Source of the DNA: Manduca sexta
Lineage: Eukaryota > Arthropoda > Insecta > Lepidoptera > Sphingidae
Reading direction: 5' to 3'
DNA: 64,000 nt
Assembly: GCF_014839805.1 (NCBI RefSeq)
Contig: NC_051134.1
Location: 14,229,170 to 14,293,169 of the forward strand
Part shown: one piece after another, positions 34,471-47,419 of the stretch
Numbering within the stretch: position 1 is the stretch's first letter
How the letters are laid out: each line of letters starts with the position of its first letter
Translations under genes and position numbers: made by a program
The notes under the pieces: model-generated
Database searches by the model: none
What the model was told of the DNA's origin: nothing
The model's input: only the letters and a program-made list of their open reading frames with translations

Positions 34471-35644
34471 CTCATATAGAAATTCCATCCTTCTTAACTG
34501 TTGGCATAATTCAAAAGAAAGCTTTTCGAGAGTACAAAGAAAACTGCATTTAACCAGCGCTTTAGTCAGACATCGGACTGACACTGGAAAGAAATAACGG
34601 CATCAATTGAGGTAAACCTTGTGTATTAATATTTGAATCTATTGATTTCCTATATTCACGCGAATGTGTGACATTTAAATAAATACATTAGATAAAGTGA
34701 GTCTGCCGCGTGACCATGGCGATCATAGCCTTCAAAACGAAGGTTGTAAAACTTAAACACATTTAACTCGAAAAATTTCGTTGACTAGTTTATTTCAAAA
34801 TGTACACACAAATGAAATCGTAGATTTTCCGTGTCTGAATATGACATATTTTTGGAAAAAATAATTGGAAGGCACAAGGAATTATTAATTCTTTAATAAA
34901 TAAAGCTTCCAAAATATATAGATGATTCCGAAATCTAGGGAAAACTGAGCGTGAATTTCAATTCTACGCGTTGTAATTTCGTCTTCTCTACAGCTAAAGT
35001 CGAGCAAGTAGACTCGATGTAGAACGGAGAGCGCAAGATCGAGTGAGCATCACTAAAGGGAGACTGACTACAGTTTGGCGTTCACTCAAAAAGAACATTA
35101 TTTTGATTATTTATTCAACATTTAATATTTTTGTTTTCAAATCTAAACAATGTAAAAATGCATAGGCAGACGCCAAAACATTTGCTGTATTTTCTGTACT
35201 AATAGTACATTTATATTTCTTCATAAGGTCTAATTTTATTTCTAGAATTGTTATATTTATAAAAAATAAGTCAATGTACAGAATATTGGCTTTAGTTTCC
35301 TAATAAAAATATCATTGTAAATATCTATTTAATATGGTTTTGTTGCCTTATTATCCAGACATACAATAGTATCAACGTATATAGTAGCAACGTATTCTTA
35401 CCCCTATTATTGGTAAAAGTCATTTGAAACTCGATTGTAAATAATGTGTGATTTTTGTTTTTTGAAAGGGATGTAGTCGGTTACTGGCTGTTGATTTGTT
35501 CGATGTGCGCTTGTAGATTGATTGTATATATATTTTTTCCATTTCACCTTTCCCACTAGGATGCATGCGTCAGTGGCATCAATAATTTCTATCCTGTAAC
35601 ATTTATATCAGGAAAAATATTGACAGACCACAAAAGTAACATTC

Positions 35645-35716
35645 CTTTTGCTGCGGGCATCGAACTGACGACCTCACGCGTACAGCTGACTAACTACCCG
35701 CCATACCACTGAAGCT
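35645..35716 (-). mobile_element. tRNA-like SINE head fragment
   Basis: On the minus strand: ACAGCTTCAGTGGTATGGCG, then CAGTTCGATGCCCGC (B-box-like). Only the tRNA-like head is recognisable; related to family B heads. Not a functional tRNA: no acceptor stem pairing was evident. Confidence 0.5.
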
Positions 35717-36489
35717 GTAAATGAATATAGAAGGTATGGTGATAAAATACTAAAAACGATATAAGTAACTATAATTATGAATTATATAATATCAGAGAAA
35801 AAAAAATGATCACGTCGTCGCCTGAAATTATAATATACTATTAAAATATATATGTGGTATAGATTGCTGGATAACACAAGTAAGTTTGCTGTGTTCCGTA
35901 TGCAATTAGACTTGAAACTAAACAAAACAAATGGTACCGGTCCAATTGACGAATACGCGAACCCGAATCTTCGGACTACCCTACGTGGCGATCCAACCCT
36001 AAGTACCTGAAAAGGTGCCAATAAATAACTCCGAATTAAACGTCTTAAGTATAAGCATTTATGTTCAAAAACAATTCTAATTACGTTGGAATAAGATTGC
36101 ATTTTAACCGTTGCTTTGTTGATCATAAGACATATTACAATTGACATAAGTGGAAATTCTCTAAGAAACAACGGGTTTGCCTTTGGGTCACCCTAGGGAG
36201 TGAGGGCGGTATTCCATCTAAATCTCCCGAAAGAGGGATTCTAAGTAGAATTACTGAAAATATGTTACGGGTGAGGCGAGACAGCTTCTCGATGTTTCCG
36301 GATTAATATTGTTTATATAAATATGCTATTCATAATATGTAAATTTATAAGCAAATATATAGAATCTCTTAGAACTTAAGTAAGTACTGAATTATATAGA
36401 CAAAAAGCCCTAACCGGTTAATTAACGTCTCAATGTTTATAGAATAATTTTAAAGATTCTAACAGTTCCGCAGTTATCGTTTTATATTT

Positions 36490-36830
36490 TTACCGCCCTT
36501 TTTTCGCGCCAAACTTTTCCAATATGGCGGCCGGCGCGAGCCACGCGCTGCCACCATTAACCACCGACACTTCACCGTTGCTATAAACTCACAAATCATG
36601 AAACGTATCATCGGATACAACACATTCAACTCTACTCCTTATGTTGTACACAATAAGCTTTTATCTTGTTTGGAGGCCGTAACTCTATCGTCGGGCGCAG
36701 AATGTTCCAGCCAACAAATTATTTTGAACCTTGAAACCGCAATGAGGAAAACTTATTTTCAATTAAACCCCTGGAAAATCGTGAAACGAACAAAGAGAGC
36801 GAGAAACGGGGCCAACATTCGTTAATAATG
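36490..36830 (+). promoter_or_regulatory. CpG-rich promoter-like island with E2F-like and YY1/Pho-like motifs
   Basis: In AT-rich surroundings, TTTTCGCGCCAAA (36501-36513) is a strong E2F-type site and CCAATATGGCGGCC (36519-36532) a YY1/Pho-type site. An ATG at 36598 opens a 75-codon frame (MKRIIGYNTFNSTPYVVHNK onward) that is not recognised and may be a chance frame in a 5' UTR. Direction of any transcript is uncertain. Confidence 0.4.
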
Positions 36831-37249
36831 TAATGTATATTTATTCGTCTACATTATTTTGCCGCCGATGTCGGCTTGCGTCAAATAGGATCGCTTTTAT
36901 ATTAATTACGCTTGGAAATGAAACAATTGTTATAGTCTCTGTAAATGACACTCACTCATAATAACCTTTACAGCCTTTATTGGCCTTAAACATTAAATAA
37001 TGTGCTAAGTGCGGTTGCGTATAATTAAATATGTAGTTTTAACTTCGCTTTTTGCCGCGCTTTATCGTACCCGATGACGATGAGTACGTATGTCGAAAAG
37101 TTTATCGAAACTTCTTCCGATATGATATGAAAAATTGTTTCTTGATTGTAATAAATAATACATCTTCAGGATAATAAAATGTATAACTATCGTTCAAAAG
37201 TGCATTTTTAAATGTAAATACTAAGTATGTTTTTCTGTGCGGCCTAATT

Positions 37250-37440
37250 TATATGGCATCGGGCGTTCCGCATCTAATCAATACACGGGCTCGGTGCGGC
37301 AGGATCGTCAGCGGCTCGGGCAACTTCGGCGCTGATCGGGTAACATCGGCTCGGAGCGGGACGCCCTCGTCGACATTCGGGTGTTCTCGCTTCAATCGTA
37401 ATTCCATTTTCCGCCCGCCTTGGCAAATTGAAATGTCGTA
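37250..37440. other. Second CpG-rich block, function unknown
   Basis: Dense in GGCTCGG and GATCG words repeated at irregular spacing (for example 37288, 37313, 37349). Open on both strands for over 60 codons, which is expected of GC-rich DNA. Together with 36490-36830 it may mark the regulatory start of an unseen gene. Confidence 0.35.
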
Positions 37441-37799
37441 ACTCTTGGGGGAATATCGGCTTTCTGCCCAAGAAAAATATTCTGCTAAGGCATTGTAACG
37501 ACACTTCAGATATTATGGAATATTACCAGTCGGTTATACTGCCCTAAAGCCTAAACGTCTGTAATGGCGACTCTATGACTTGGTGGATCGTAATTCCACT
37601 TGGAAATTCCCTTACATTTCCGTCATTAAGGCAATATGTTTTTATTTTTGTTATTAAAAGTACATGTGCTTTTTTTAATAATTTACTTATTCATAGCCAT
37701 TTAAATTTGTTTGAGGCAGGTCAAGAGGCGTCGGTGTCTAGTGATGAATTAGCAGTAATGTGTCGTCTTTTTAAAAAAAAATATGTCTAGTATATATAT

Positions 37800-39860
37800 T
37801 TTGGGAAAGTCAGAAAATAAAACCAATGATGACGGTTGTTTAGCAATTGAAAATGATTTTACGTCCTATCACCATAATACCTAGAGCGGGATTTTCAGAT
37901 TTTTACGTAGCAGAGGATTTGCAATAGAGCAAGTGGATCACTTCGCAGGAGATACATCCCGCCCACGAATACCCATAATGGTAGACGACTCTTCGGTACA
38001 CTGCAAAAGGGACAGCACGAAACGCAACAACACTAAAGGATTAGTCGCCAAGGCATTCGTGTAACGAGTTATTAAGCTACAGTTATCTTAATAAAAATAA
38101 ATGAAATTAAAAATATTTAAAATATAGAACATATTTTCTCATTATTGCAATTGAGTATAAACATATAAACAACACACCAGTAACTCTAGAGCGGAGTTTA
38201 AAAAAATCTACCTACGTTTACGATAATGTTTACTCATTTTGTCTAAGAGAAAACAGAAATAACACAGAGGGAAAAAAATGACCACCAAAAAGGGGTACAA
38301 GCAATCCCGAGCGTTATATTAGTGGGAGGCCCAGTAGGTCAGATAAATTGAACCCTCCAACGCGTTCTGTTCACACGTAAATAACATGTAGAGTTGGGGG
38401 TAGGGGAGAGGGCCCGAATCTCGTACCACAAAACTCCTAAATTTTGTCGCGCTATACTCACTTGCATGTGATTTTCAACTTTATCTCAATATCGTTAGTC
38501 TTCCATTTGCTCCAACCACCCGGAAAAGTTTACTGAATAACGTGGCAACCTGACAAAATTATATTTGGTGGTTTAAGACTAGATTCTACGGAGAATATGG
38601 ATCGTAATACACGGGTATAAAGGTGACGTAACTGTTTTTTAACAGAAAAATCATTAAGGGGACATAAGAATGGATTTCGGCGAACACGCAACAGGAGTAA
38701 ACTTATGTCACGGTTTGTTAATCTTAATGTTTAAGTTTTTGGATAATTTGTCAAGAAATAAGTTACATGAAACTCTTTAGTCCTGACAGTGGAAGTTTCC
38801 TTCAGAATTTACATTGTGCCATTTTATTTTTCATGAGTACAAAATATGAGCTATTCGATTAGACAAACATACGTACCAGATTTACCTAGATATTTTTCCT
38901 AGACATTTATGACAAGATATAAAAAAACACATGTGTAGGAATAATAACTTTATACCATCAGAATTAAGATTAAATTCATTTAATAAGTTATTAAGTGCCC
39001 TTACTCCGTGAATACTTATCAAGCCAGCCGTTAAAGAAAATTCGTCGAAACTTTTGTGTATTAAAGGTTTTTCAGAATCGTTCTCGTTCTAAGATACAAG
39101 ATGTTGGGTAGCAAGGGTCAGTGGGCGGCGGGTGGCGGGCGGCGGGGAGAAGGCGAGTTTTGCATTAATAATGTTGGTATCGGTCCGCCTTACGATTAAT
39201 TTGATTAGTTGACTTCTGTTTGGGATAACCAGAACTTTGGTAGGCTGCTGTGATCCAATATGTTTGTTAACTTATTCATGTATTGTTTATAATGGTTTTA
39301 ATTAAGTATAAATTATTAACTGTTGAATTAAAGGTGAATAGTAATAAATATATTGTCGAAAAGTTCTTTAGTTGGCAAATATAATTTTCATTCCAGTTGA
39401 GAACTTTTAATCTACGTAATAAAGTAGGTCAAATTTGTCCTGGAGGTATTTCAAATATGGAGTCTTATTTATCGCAGCAATGATATCAGCGCCAATACAA
39501 ATACTGCTGGATGCTGTCTACGGGATTCCTCTATGGTTTATATAGGGGTTTTAATTGATGACTTAGGTATTGCTTACGACTACACTTGTCTAAAGATTAT
39601 ATGAGAATTCCCTCACCAATGAAAACCTCATCGAAACCCGTTCAGCCCTTTGGAGAATAAATCGTGCAAAAATAAGACAGACTATTCGCATGCTCTACAA
39701 AACTTCTTTATGAACATTTTTGTAGTGTTGTGCACAAACTGAGTAGATTTCAGATACCGATAGATGTGTTTAATAATTAGGATCGATGTCCGTTATTAAT
39801 AAGGGTCGGCGAAAGAACTGGCGTAAAGGACAGGCGATAGAAAATATACTTTTCATTTGT
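37800..39860. other. Intergenic stretch without a supported gene
   Basis: AT-rich; no splice-supported exon or clear repeat recognised. Confidence 0.5.
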
Positions 39861-39865
39861 CTAGT

Positions 39866-40188
39866 TGCGATAGCCTAGTTGGAGTGGAACGGACTGCCGA
39901 GACGAATGTCCGCAGGTTCAAATCCAAAGGACACACACTTTTAATTTTTTTTTAATAATTATGTTTGTATTCTTTGTAAATTATTCCTTGCTTTAACGGT
40001 GAAGGAAAACATCGTGAGGAAACCTGCATATCCGAGAAATTCTTTATAGGAATTTTGAGGGTGTGTGAAGTCTACCAATCCGCACTAGGCCAGCGTAGTA
40101 GACTAAGGCCTAATCCCTCTCACTAGTTAAAGTAGGCCCGTGCCCAGCAGTGGGACAGTATATAATACAGGGCTGATATTATTAATAT
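39866..40188 (+). mobile_element. tRNA-derived SINE, family A, copy 2 (near full length)
   Basis: Head GCGATAGCCTAGTTGG and CGCAGGTTCAAATCC, T-rich linker, GTGAAGGAAAACATCGTGAG, GGCCTAATCCCTCTCA, and tail TATAATACAGGGCTGATATT followed by ATTAATATT. The most complete of the copies in the window. Confidence 0.88.
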
Positions 40189-40199
40189 TGCTTATTATA

Positions 40200-42170
40200 T
40201 TCGAATAATCCTTTTTAAATCAGGCTAATTATAATTGCAGTTGATTCATGGACTCAAATCGTTGTAGACAGTTCATTGCTAGTTTACTTCACAATCACTT
40301 ACTCTTGCTTAATTTACACTATTTTACTTCAAAAAGTTTGACAAACATCGTTTCCAGTGTATAGGACATGGTCACACGATCGAAGAGCTCCGTGTCTACA
40401 AATTAACTGGACGCTTGGCACTTCATAGGTATTCATAAGGCTGATAGTTTCCGAGATCTGGAAGCGTTTGCCGCGTGGTTTGACAGTCTGAGCACATTGT
40501 GTAAGGAAATATGAAGATATGCATTTAGGCTTCTCACAGACGCTATACAATTGTTTTTGAGAACACTTGACTATTGTAAAACTAACAATTTTTTAGACAA
40601 CTTGAGTAAGCGTAAGTGACAAAATGATCTCTATAAATATGTAACGCATGATTAATTAATGCATTTGTACCAGCGGAAAACATTTATCGCTCAAATCTTA
40701 ACACTTGCGCTAAATTTGCCCTATGTGGAGCTCGATGCGAACAATCCAATATTATGTAATAAGCGTTAATGGGCAAATGTTTACCTTAATGGCTTACGTT
40801 GTGGTAAATAGAACGGACCTTAGTACCTAGACATACGGTATGAAGACTATCATGGAATGTTGATTTACTTGAGAGATTTGAGATTTTTCTGAAATAGTAT
40901 TCGAAAAATGCGTAGTTTGCTGGTAACATTCGACAATCGGGTGCTCTGTTGCAACCATACTACCAGAAGCTGAGCTTAGTTGTGGCTTTGTTAAGCGAAG
41001 GGTAATCAAGAGTTGTTAGGTTATGCGTAGTATACGGTTTCGTTGTTATTGTACGCGATATAGTAAGTATAACTGGTCAACTATACCTTGCAAACAAAAT
41101 GATTAGAAAGTCGTAATAATTTCGGTTGTACGTAGTTTCTATCTTATGTTTTCAGATTTCCAAAATCACCACTCAGTGAATATTATGCTTTGCTACTTCC
41201 ATTACGTTCAAATTTTACAAAGAAAAAATCAAGTAAACATGACATTTGAAAGAACGTTTGTATTAATCAATCCGACAATTATTAAATACTTTATATTTTT
41301 TATCAAATATAGATTTTAAATTTAATTTAACAGCAAAACTCATATTTCATATCATCTAACTCAGAAAAAAATTAAGTATTAATTAACGTTCAACGAAGAT
41401 AATAAACTTGCATTAAGCGATACTTTAGGAAAATTCGGGAATGTGGGGTGGCCACCCCCGGCGCCTTAACCTTTCCTTAACTTCTGCAAGTGAGATTGAG
41501 TATGTAAGTATATAGAGCAACTTTAATTAAGACGCCTAGCTGTTAGCGTGCATTGTTTATGAGGACGGAATAATTCAATGTAATTTAGAATTTGTTGTAC
41601 ACCGCGTCTAAGAGATTTAAGTTTTACACTGCTAAATTTGTTTGTTATTAAACTAATTATAAGTCACAGTAATTATACGTTTAACGGCGGATTTAACTAA
41701 AACATCATCACAATTGTTTATTATCATAAATCTATGCAGTATTAGGGTTTCATTAGGAAACAAGTTCAAACATCGTTGTCACACTAATATGATATGTGAC
41801 ACGCTGGTAGTATCCCCGTTGAGAATCCCGTGTCCCTGGTCGATCTAAGTTTGACTGCGGAAGGAAAGTTTCTACCGATTGAAGCGCTGTAGACAAAGCG
41901 ACTACCTATAACAGCACGAGACAGCCTTTATAAAACAAACCACCCACAAAAGTGTTTCTTTAGTGATTTATTGACGTGAAATTAGCCTGGCCTTTCTGTG
42001 GATTAAGAGGTTTTGTCTTGTCATTGACTTTTTCAGGACACACTTAAAAGAAGACTGTTTGTAGTATTTCTATTGGATAAAGTAGCTTAAACTAGGTGTT
42101 AGACAAGGTTAACAGATTCCTTAGTGGGTGATGTAACAATTCATCATGTGTTTTATATCAGAATTTTCAA
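40200..42170. other. Intergenic stretch with two unexplained minus-strand frames
   Basis: Frames at 40550-40329 (with Cys-rich start and FQISETISLMNTYEVPSVQL) and 41009-40827 have a coding-like residue mix but no domain and no clean splice partners. No other gene recognised. 41440-41470 holds GC-rich repeat debris. Confidence 0.3.
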
Positions 42171-42176
42171 TTCCAT

Positions 42177-42387
42177 CTTACTTTTATACGGGCACTGCAA
42201 CCCACTGCACCTGTCTAGGGTCCAATAGCATGTTGACTAACGAGAGATGAGTACCCCTTGGTAGTCGACACATTTATGCCGGCCTATTGGAATCGAATAT
42301 ACACCGACTGATTCGGAACGCGGCACATTTACGTGGGCTACTGTGGTTGCTATCCGGGGTGGATATAAAATGTATTCTACCACCAGC
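42177..42387. repeat. Dispersed repeat, family D, copy 2
   Basis: Same block order as 22050-22250 (TTATGCCGGCCTATT, GGTTGCTATCCGGGGTGGAT, TTCTACCACCAGC). A third, weaker copy follows at about 42815-42990. Confidence 0.55.
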
Positions 42388-42814
42388 AAAATATAACTTT
42401 CAGTATATCGGTCTATTATAACCCAATAAATAACTGCAGAACCAATTTAAGGACTATTGCACTCGTTTCTTCCCCCTAGGATACGATGAGTATAAACAGT
42501 TGCAAATTGCACTTCATGCACGAACTGTAAATACACAAAGAGACATTAAAACCTCTTAAGACGGAAACTGCTCGCACAATTAGTAAACATTACTTGCATT
42601 TGAATCATTGTGGTTTCTGTGTTAATTTAAATTTTGTCTTGTACGGTATTTAAAATCTCATTATCTATCAAATGTTATATAGTAGAATGTTTGTACATTT
42701 CATAATTATCTTCAGTAAGATTTTTTGTGGCTCAAACATCCACTCTTTTTCCTAGTTCTAATTATTTTCCTTTAAATCAGGCAGCGTATACGTGACTATC
42801 TCTCTTTATATCTT

Positions 42815-42990
42815 CAATGCAGTAGGATCCTATTGTGCCTGATCGTAAGCCGAGTGGGGTCCAGATAAGTGTGTGACTAATTAAAGATGATTTTTCACTC
42901 GCCAGTCAACATATTTATGGCGGTCTTGATTGATTATTCTAACGGTGTAGCTGCTTATGGGCGGTGGACATCAGCACTGTCATCAACTCA
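42815..42990. repeat. Dispersed repeat, family D, degraded copy 3
   Basis: Retains GGGGTCCAGATAA, CTCGCCAGT and a TTTATGGCGGTCTT block in the family D order; otherwise diverged. Confidence 0.35.
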
Positions 42991-43974
42991 CTTGGATCCA
43001 AGAAGTCAATTGTTTTATGTATATTGCTAACTTGACAATAATTTATCACAAATTAAAATACAATCATGTAGCACCAACTAAGAGAAGAATAAGAAAAGTA
43101 CTTCACTAGAATACTAATCTAAATATACATTTAATTTGTTCCCGACAAAGCGACAGGTTTACTACCTTTCCCGTCTGACTAGACTGCGACCTCGTTCGAT
43201 ATTGTTTGTTCTACCAAATATATTTATTCGCTTACAGTTAGCTTTGTCCTTTGACTCCGCCTCTGATACGTTTTTCCATGAGATCTACACACTGCGATTT
43301 GCGACATACCTTTCATTGATCGTATTGATTTCTTTCTGGATACGATTTGAAATTGTTAAGTGGAATATTTTGAAAGAGGTCATAAATATTTTACTCTTTA
43401 TTTTTGATTACCTTTCTACCCCTTTATCAACAAGGGGCTAGCAATGGTGTAATTGGGTTACCTGATTGTAATTGACCACCGTCGACCTTGAACACGAACA
43501 ATGTCAAAGGAAACGTTGTCGACCTTTATGGAAAGAAAGGGGGAGTGGGAAGGCAACAGAAATACTGTTATTATATTAGTATACAAGAGAATATTACTAT
43601 TATTAGTGTGTAGCTTTATTCTGAGCCAGGGTTAGCAGTACTTAACACAGATTAGATGATGGAACAGTGCAGTTACACTGTTTAATCTAGCTCAATGCTG
43701 TAGACAAAAATTGCTTTAGTGGAATCTTCTATTGTATTCGTTCTATATCAACTCTTTGTTATTATAGCGAAGGTAATCCTTTTAGTTTTCATTTAATCCC
43801 TTACTATTTTAATCACAGTAAGCTAAGTAAAAAGAAGTCTCTCCGAGAGCTCAAATTAAATGCAATGAATAAAAAACCTCAACTAATTGTTATGCAAAAA
43901 GGCAACAGTTCTCTAAGATTTGTTATTTAACGCAATTTTGCAATTTTATCCCATTATTTAGCAGTGACACTGAG

Positions 43975-44474
43975 NNNNNNNNNNNNNNNNNNNNNNNNNN
44001 NNNNNNNNNNNNNNNNNNNNNNNNNNNNNNNNNNNNNNNNNNNNNNNNNNNNNNNNNNNNNNNNNNNNNNNNNNNNNNNNNNNNNNNNNNNNNNNNNNNN
44101 NNNNNNNNNNNNNNNNNNNNNNNNNNNNNNNNNNNNNNNNNNNNNNNNNNNNNNNNNNNNNNNNNNNNNNNNNNNNNNNNNNNNNNNNNNNNNNNNNNNN
44201 NNNNNNNNNNNNNNNNNNNNNNNNNNNNNNNNNNNNNNNNNNNNNNNNNNNNNNNNNNNNNNNNNNNNNNNNNNNNNNNNNNNNNNNNNNNNNNNNNNNN
44301 NNNNNNNNNNNNNNNNNNNNNNNNNNNNNNNNNNNNNNNNNNNNNNNNNNNNNNNNNNNNNNNNNNNNNNNNNNNNNNNNNNNNNNNNNNNNNNNNNNNN
44401 NNNNNNNNNNNNNNNNNNNNNNNNNNNNNNNNNNNNNNNNNNNNNNNNNNNNNNNNNNNNNNNNNNNNNNNNNN
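43975..44474. other. Assembly gap (500 N)
   Basis: Exactly 500 undetermined bases, the usual fixed-size scaffold gap, so the real length is unknown. Any reading frame across it is meaningless. Confidence 1.
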
Positions 44475-46330
44475 TGTTGCATTTAGTTTTAAATTTTATG
44501 AAATTGCGAAAAATATTAGTTGCACGTTATTGCGTCAATCATGATTATAAATAGATAATAGAGAATTATTTATTTTTACTTCGTATATACAATCATCACT
44601 ATCAGCAGCAGGATGTCCACTGCTGAACGTAGGCTAAAAAAAGATTTAGAATAAAAATATGCATTCATAATATATGTTTATATCAACTTTTTTAATAATA
44701 TGTTCGCCAAAGTGCGTTCTTCTAACATAACATCTTTTCAAATAGAAAATTATTTTACAAATTAAAATATCCGTATTGCCAACTTCAAATATACCAATAG
44801 AAAAATTAGCTTCACTCCGCAGTGTACGTGTGTGGATATTTTAAACGTGTTTAGATCTACTTAAGAAGGCAAGTGTGTGCGAGCTTCAATCTTCAGACTT
44901 GGATTCGTATTTCGCAATCGTTTTGCAACTGAATGAATTAAACTAAATCGTAGTCAGTATTCAGTTAATTTTAATTAGTTGACCTTTACTCAATAGGATA
45001 TTTTTAGTATATAATTGTATCTCATTTTAATATTTTTTCTTCGTTACGTTACAAAGATTACAAATAAAATCATAGTGGTATAATCAGGTCATATTTTTAG
45101 ACGCTAATAAGCTCCTAAATATGACCTCTATATGTATAAAATATGTGTAAAAGTATTTTTATCAATATAATATCTATTTTTAGTATTCCGTAGTATCAAC
45201 ACATCACAGTCGTTGCTTAATGTAAAATGCGTTGACCGTCGAATATCCATAATTTTGTAGTAAAAACGGTTAAAACAAAAATATATTATCGTATCTTTAA
45301 ATGAAAATATTAACATATTCTATGAAAATTTTTAAAATTACGTGTGAACGCGTATATTCGTTTAAAACATTATAATAATTATCGAGCAATAGACGAATTT
45401 TGAGTGCATCTCTTCAAGGCTGCTGATTGGTTTCCTCGCCCCATTCTTATATTAAGCTAGGTTCACAACAACTTGTAGTAATATTTCTTATTTGTAAATC
45501 GGATACATTATCATATAATTTATTACTGCATTGGAAATAAATAAAAGTCATAGTTTTCAAATTGTTTGGACAGTTTTGATAATATTTGTCCAGGTGCGAT
45601 TTTTTTATTACATGAATTATAAGAATAAAGCGAAATTTTTTGCGTTATCATATTATAGAGTACAGAATTAATATGTTATAAGTAATTTGGCTTCTATATT
45701 AAATTGATATTTATAAATATCCTTAAAACGCTGGACTTAAGAAATAAAACATTCATTTATTTATATGTTAGTAAATACATACTCGAAAAATAGTAAAATG
45801 TACCGGTAATGATATTTAATGATTATAAAGCAAACATGTTTAATATGCGGAACTGTATCTAACAGAAGTCATCGCATTAATTAAGTAAATTGTGAAATTC
45901 GTATAATCTGGACCTTTGCATAAAATTCTTTTAGGCAGGCGAAACCATTATCTTCAGTATTCATATTTACAATACTGATGATAGTAATAGATTTATATAT
46001 GGTCTTCAATACTATAACCTATATCTTATATATTTGCTTTGAAAAGTATCGGTCAAACCTGAACTATAGAAATTAGGAAAGTTTTTCTTATAACTAGAAA
46101 AACCTTCCTAGATATCAGATTGTAAGCAACTTAAAAAGTCTGAAATGTGCGTGAAAATATTAATGGTGAATGCCTAAAATATACATGAAATAGTCAAAAT
46201 ATGCAACATTAATAACTGAAAAGAATCAATTTTTACTAATTATACATACCAATATGTTAAAGCACAAAATATAACATCGCGCATATGATGAAGATGAGGT
46301 GTCTAAAAGTGCAATCAGGACACTTATTTT
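44475..46330. other. AT-rich stretch without a supported gene
   Basis: Only a short piece of a common dispersed repeat (GGATGTCCACTGCTGAACGT, about 44610-44630) is recognisable. Confidence 0.5.
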
Positions 46331-46514
46331 CGCCTGTATTCTATCCTATAATGTGATAGAGGCGACCTTATCGCCATATCGGTCACAAATTTCAGAGTCC
46401 GTTCTGATACTGAGAAGTAAAACCGAATGTCACTTTATCCGACCCGATATTGGAAGTGGAGACCTCAGAACAGCATAGTACTGTGCACGCAATTTAACTA
46501 CGCCACCGAAGCTG
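46331..46514 (-). mobile_element. tRNA-derived SINE, family B, copy 3
   Basis: Minus strand: CAGCTTCGGTGGCGTAGTTA (A box), then GATAAAGTGACATTCGG, CTCAGTATCAGAACGGACTC and GACCGATATGGCGATAAGG. The B box is degraded. Confidence 0.75.
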
Positions 46515-46596
46515 TTATATTATTCATATTAAATAAATTATCAATTTTTCGTTGTAATTTTAAATAATGTTCTCCCTTAATTGGACAAGATCCGAT

Positions 46597-46640
46597 ATGC
46601 AAATATGCAAATGCATATAATTCGCTCTCTGCTTATATAA
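46597..46640 (+). promoter_or_regulatory. Tandem POU octamers next to a TATA-like box
   Basis: Two perfect ATGCAAAT octamers back to back (46597-46604, 46605-46612), the second overlapping ATGCAT, followed by TTATATAA at 46633-46640. Such octamers bind POU-domain factors. No coding start was identified downstream. Confidence 0.35.
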
Positions 46641-47221
46641 CAATAATATCAAGCATTTGAATAGAAAATCATCTCATTGCTTTAGTAGCAGTGTCTGAAG
46701 CGAGAGCATCTACATATAATCGAATAACAGGTCAGGTAACAATACAACAATGTGAATTTTCGAAAAATATCTAAATTACTCTGTATCAGACTATGTAATC
46801 TTTATGAAGATAGGCTCCGCTCCTATCCCATTATTGAATGGGGTATAACTGAATTGACCGTCTATCTATCCAAACGGGCAAAATAGTTTGTATAATATAA
46901 CAAAATATACTATTTGTATTGAAATTAATCTTTACTTAATTGGTAATTGTTTTATTCATTCCGATTGTAAACCAATGATTACCAACAAAATACCGAGAAT
47001 ACCCTGGAGGCATCCGAGACGTCACACGCTAATTGTTTCTACAACTCCCAGTGTGCACCGGTCTTTATATTATGCAACTCGGTCACTCGTCACTCGAACT
47101 GATCTCACAATATATGGCTATTATTAAAGGTAAATATAATGGCATTTAACTGTAGTCATAACAACGTCATGCTATTGCATTAACAGAATAGTACCGCTGA
47201 CATTTGTGACTTATTCACGTA

Positions 47222-47410
47222 CTAGCTTTTACTCGTGGCTTCACCCGCGTCAAAAAGTTTCCAGGTTGAAAGTCCGTTATAAATTTTCTTAGGATTATAT
47301 GGAGCTTATATTTTAAGTTAGACCTATGGAAATAAATCGTTGAAAACTGTATTCAATTCCATGCAGCTATTTTTTCGTGATACGTGTACGAATATACAGA
47401 CAGAAAAAAA
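47222..47410 (-). mobile_element. Helitron 3' end fragment
   Basis: On the minus strand the fragment ends with a GACGCGGGTGAAGCCACGAG hairpin region and CTAG (47225-47222) followed by T. The 5' limit is uncertain. Confidence 0.5.
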
Positions 47411-47419
47411 ATCTCAAAG

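Larger units (their letters stand above)
33106..36490. other. Intergenic AT-rich stretch with repeat debris
   Basis: No supported gene. Contains a (TA)n run near 33308-33324, GC-rich repeat debris near 33400-33460 and 34138-34190, and an imperfect 61-bp tandem duplication at about 34363-34470. A minus-strand frame at 35782-36171 (129 codons) shows no recognisable domain. GTGGCGATCCAACCC near 35984 resembles an LTR/primer-binding-site junction, but no paired LTR was seen. Confidence 0.45.

Noticed and set aside
35782..36171. 129-codon minus-strand frame
   Set aside because: No recognisable domain, residue mix of AT-rich noise at its end, and no promoter or splice support. The primer-binding-site-like GTGGCGATCCAACCC lacked a second LTR.
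43136..43441. 101-codon plus-strand frame with hydrophobic segments
   Set aside because: No ATG context, splice signals or family match; hydrophobic runs are common in T-rich DNA.
43958..44554. Long open frames on both strands across 44 kb
   Set aside because: They consist of the 500-N assembly gap; no residue is actually determined.
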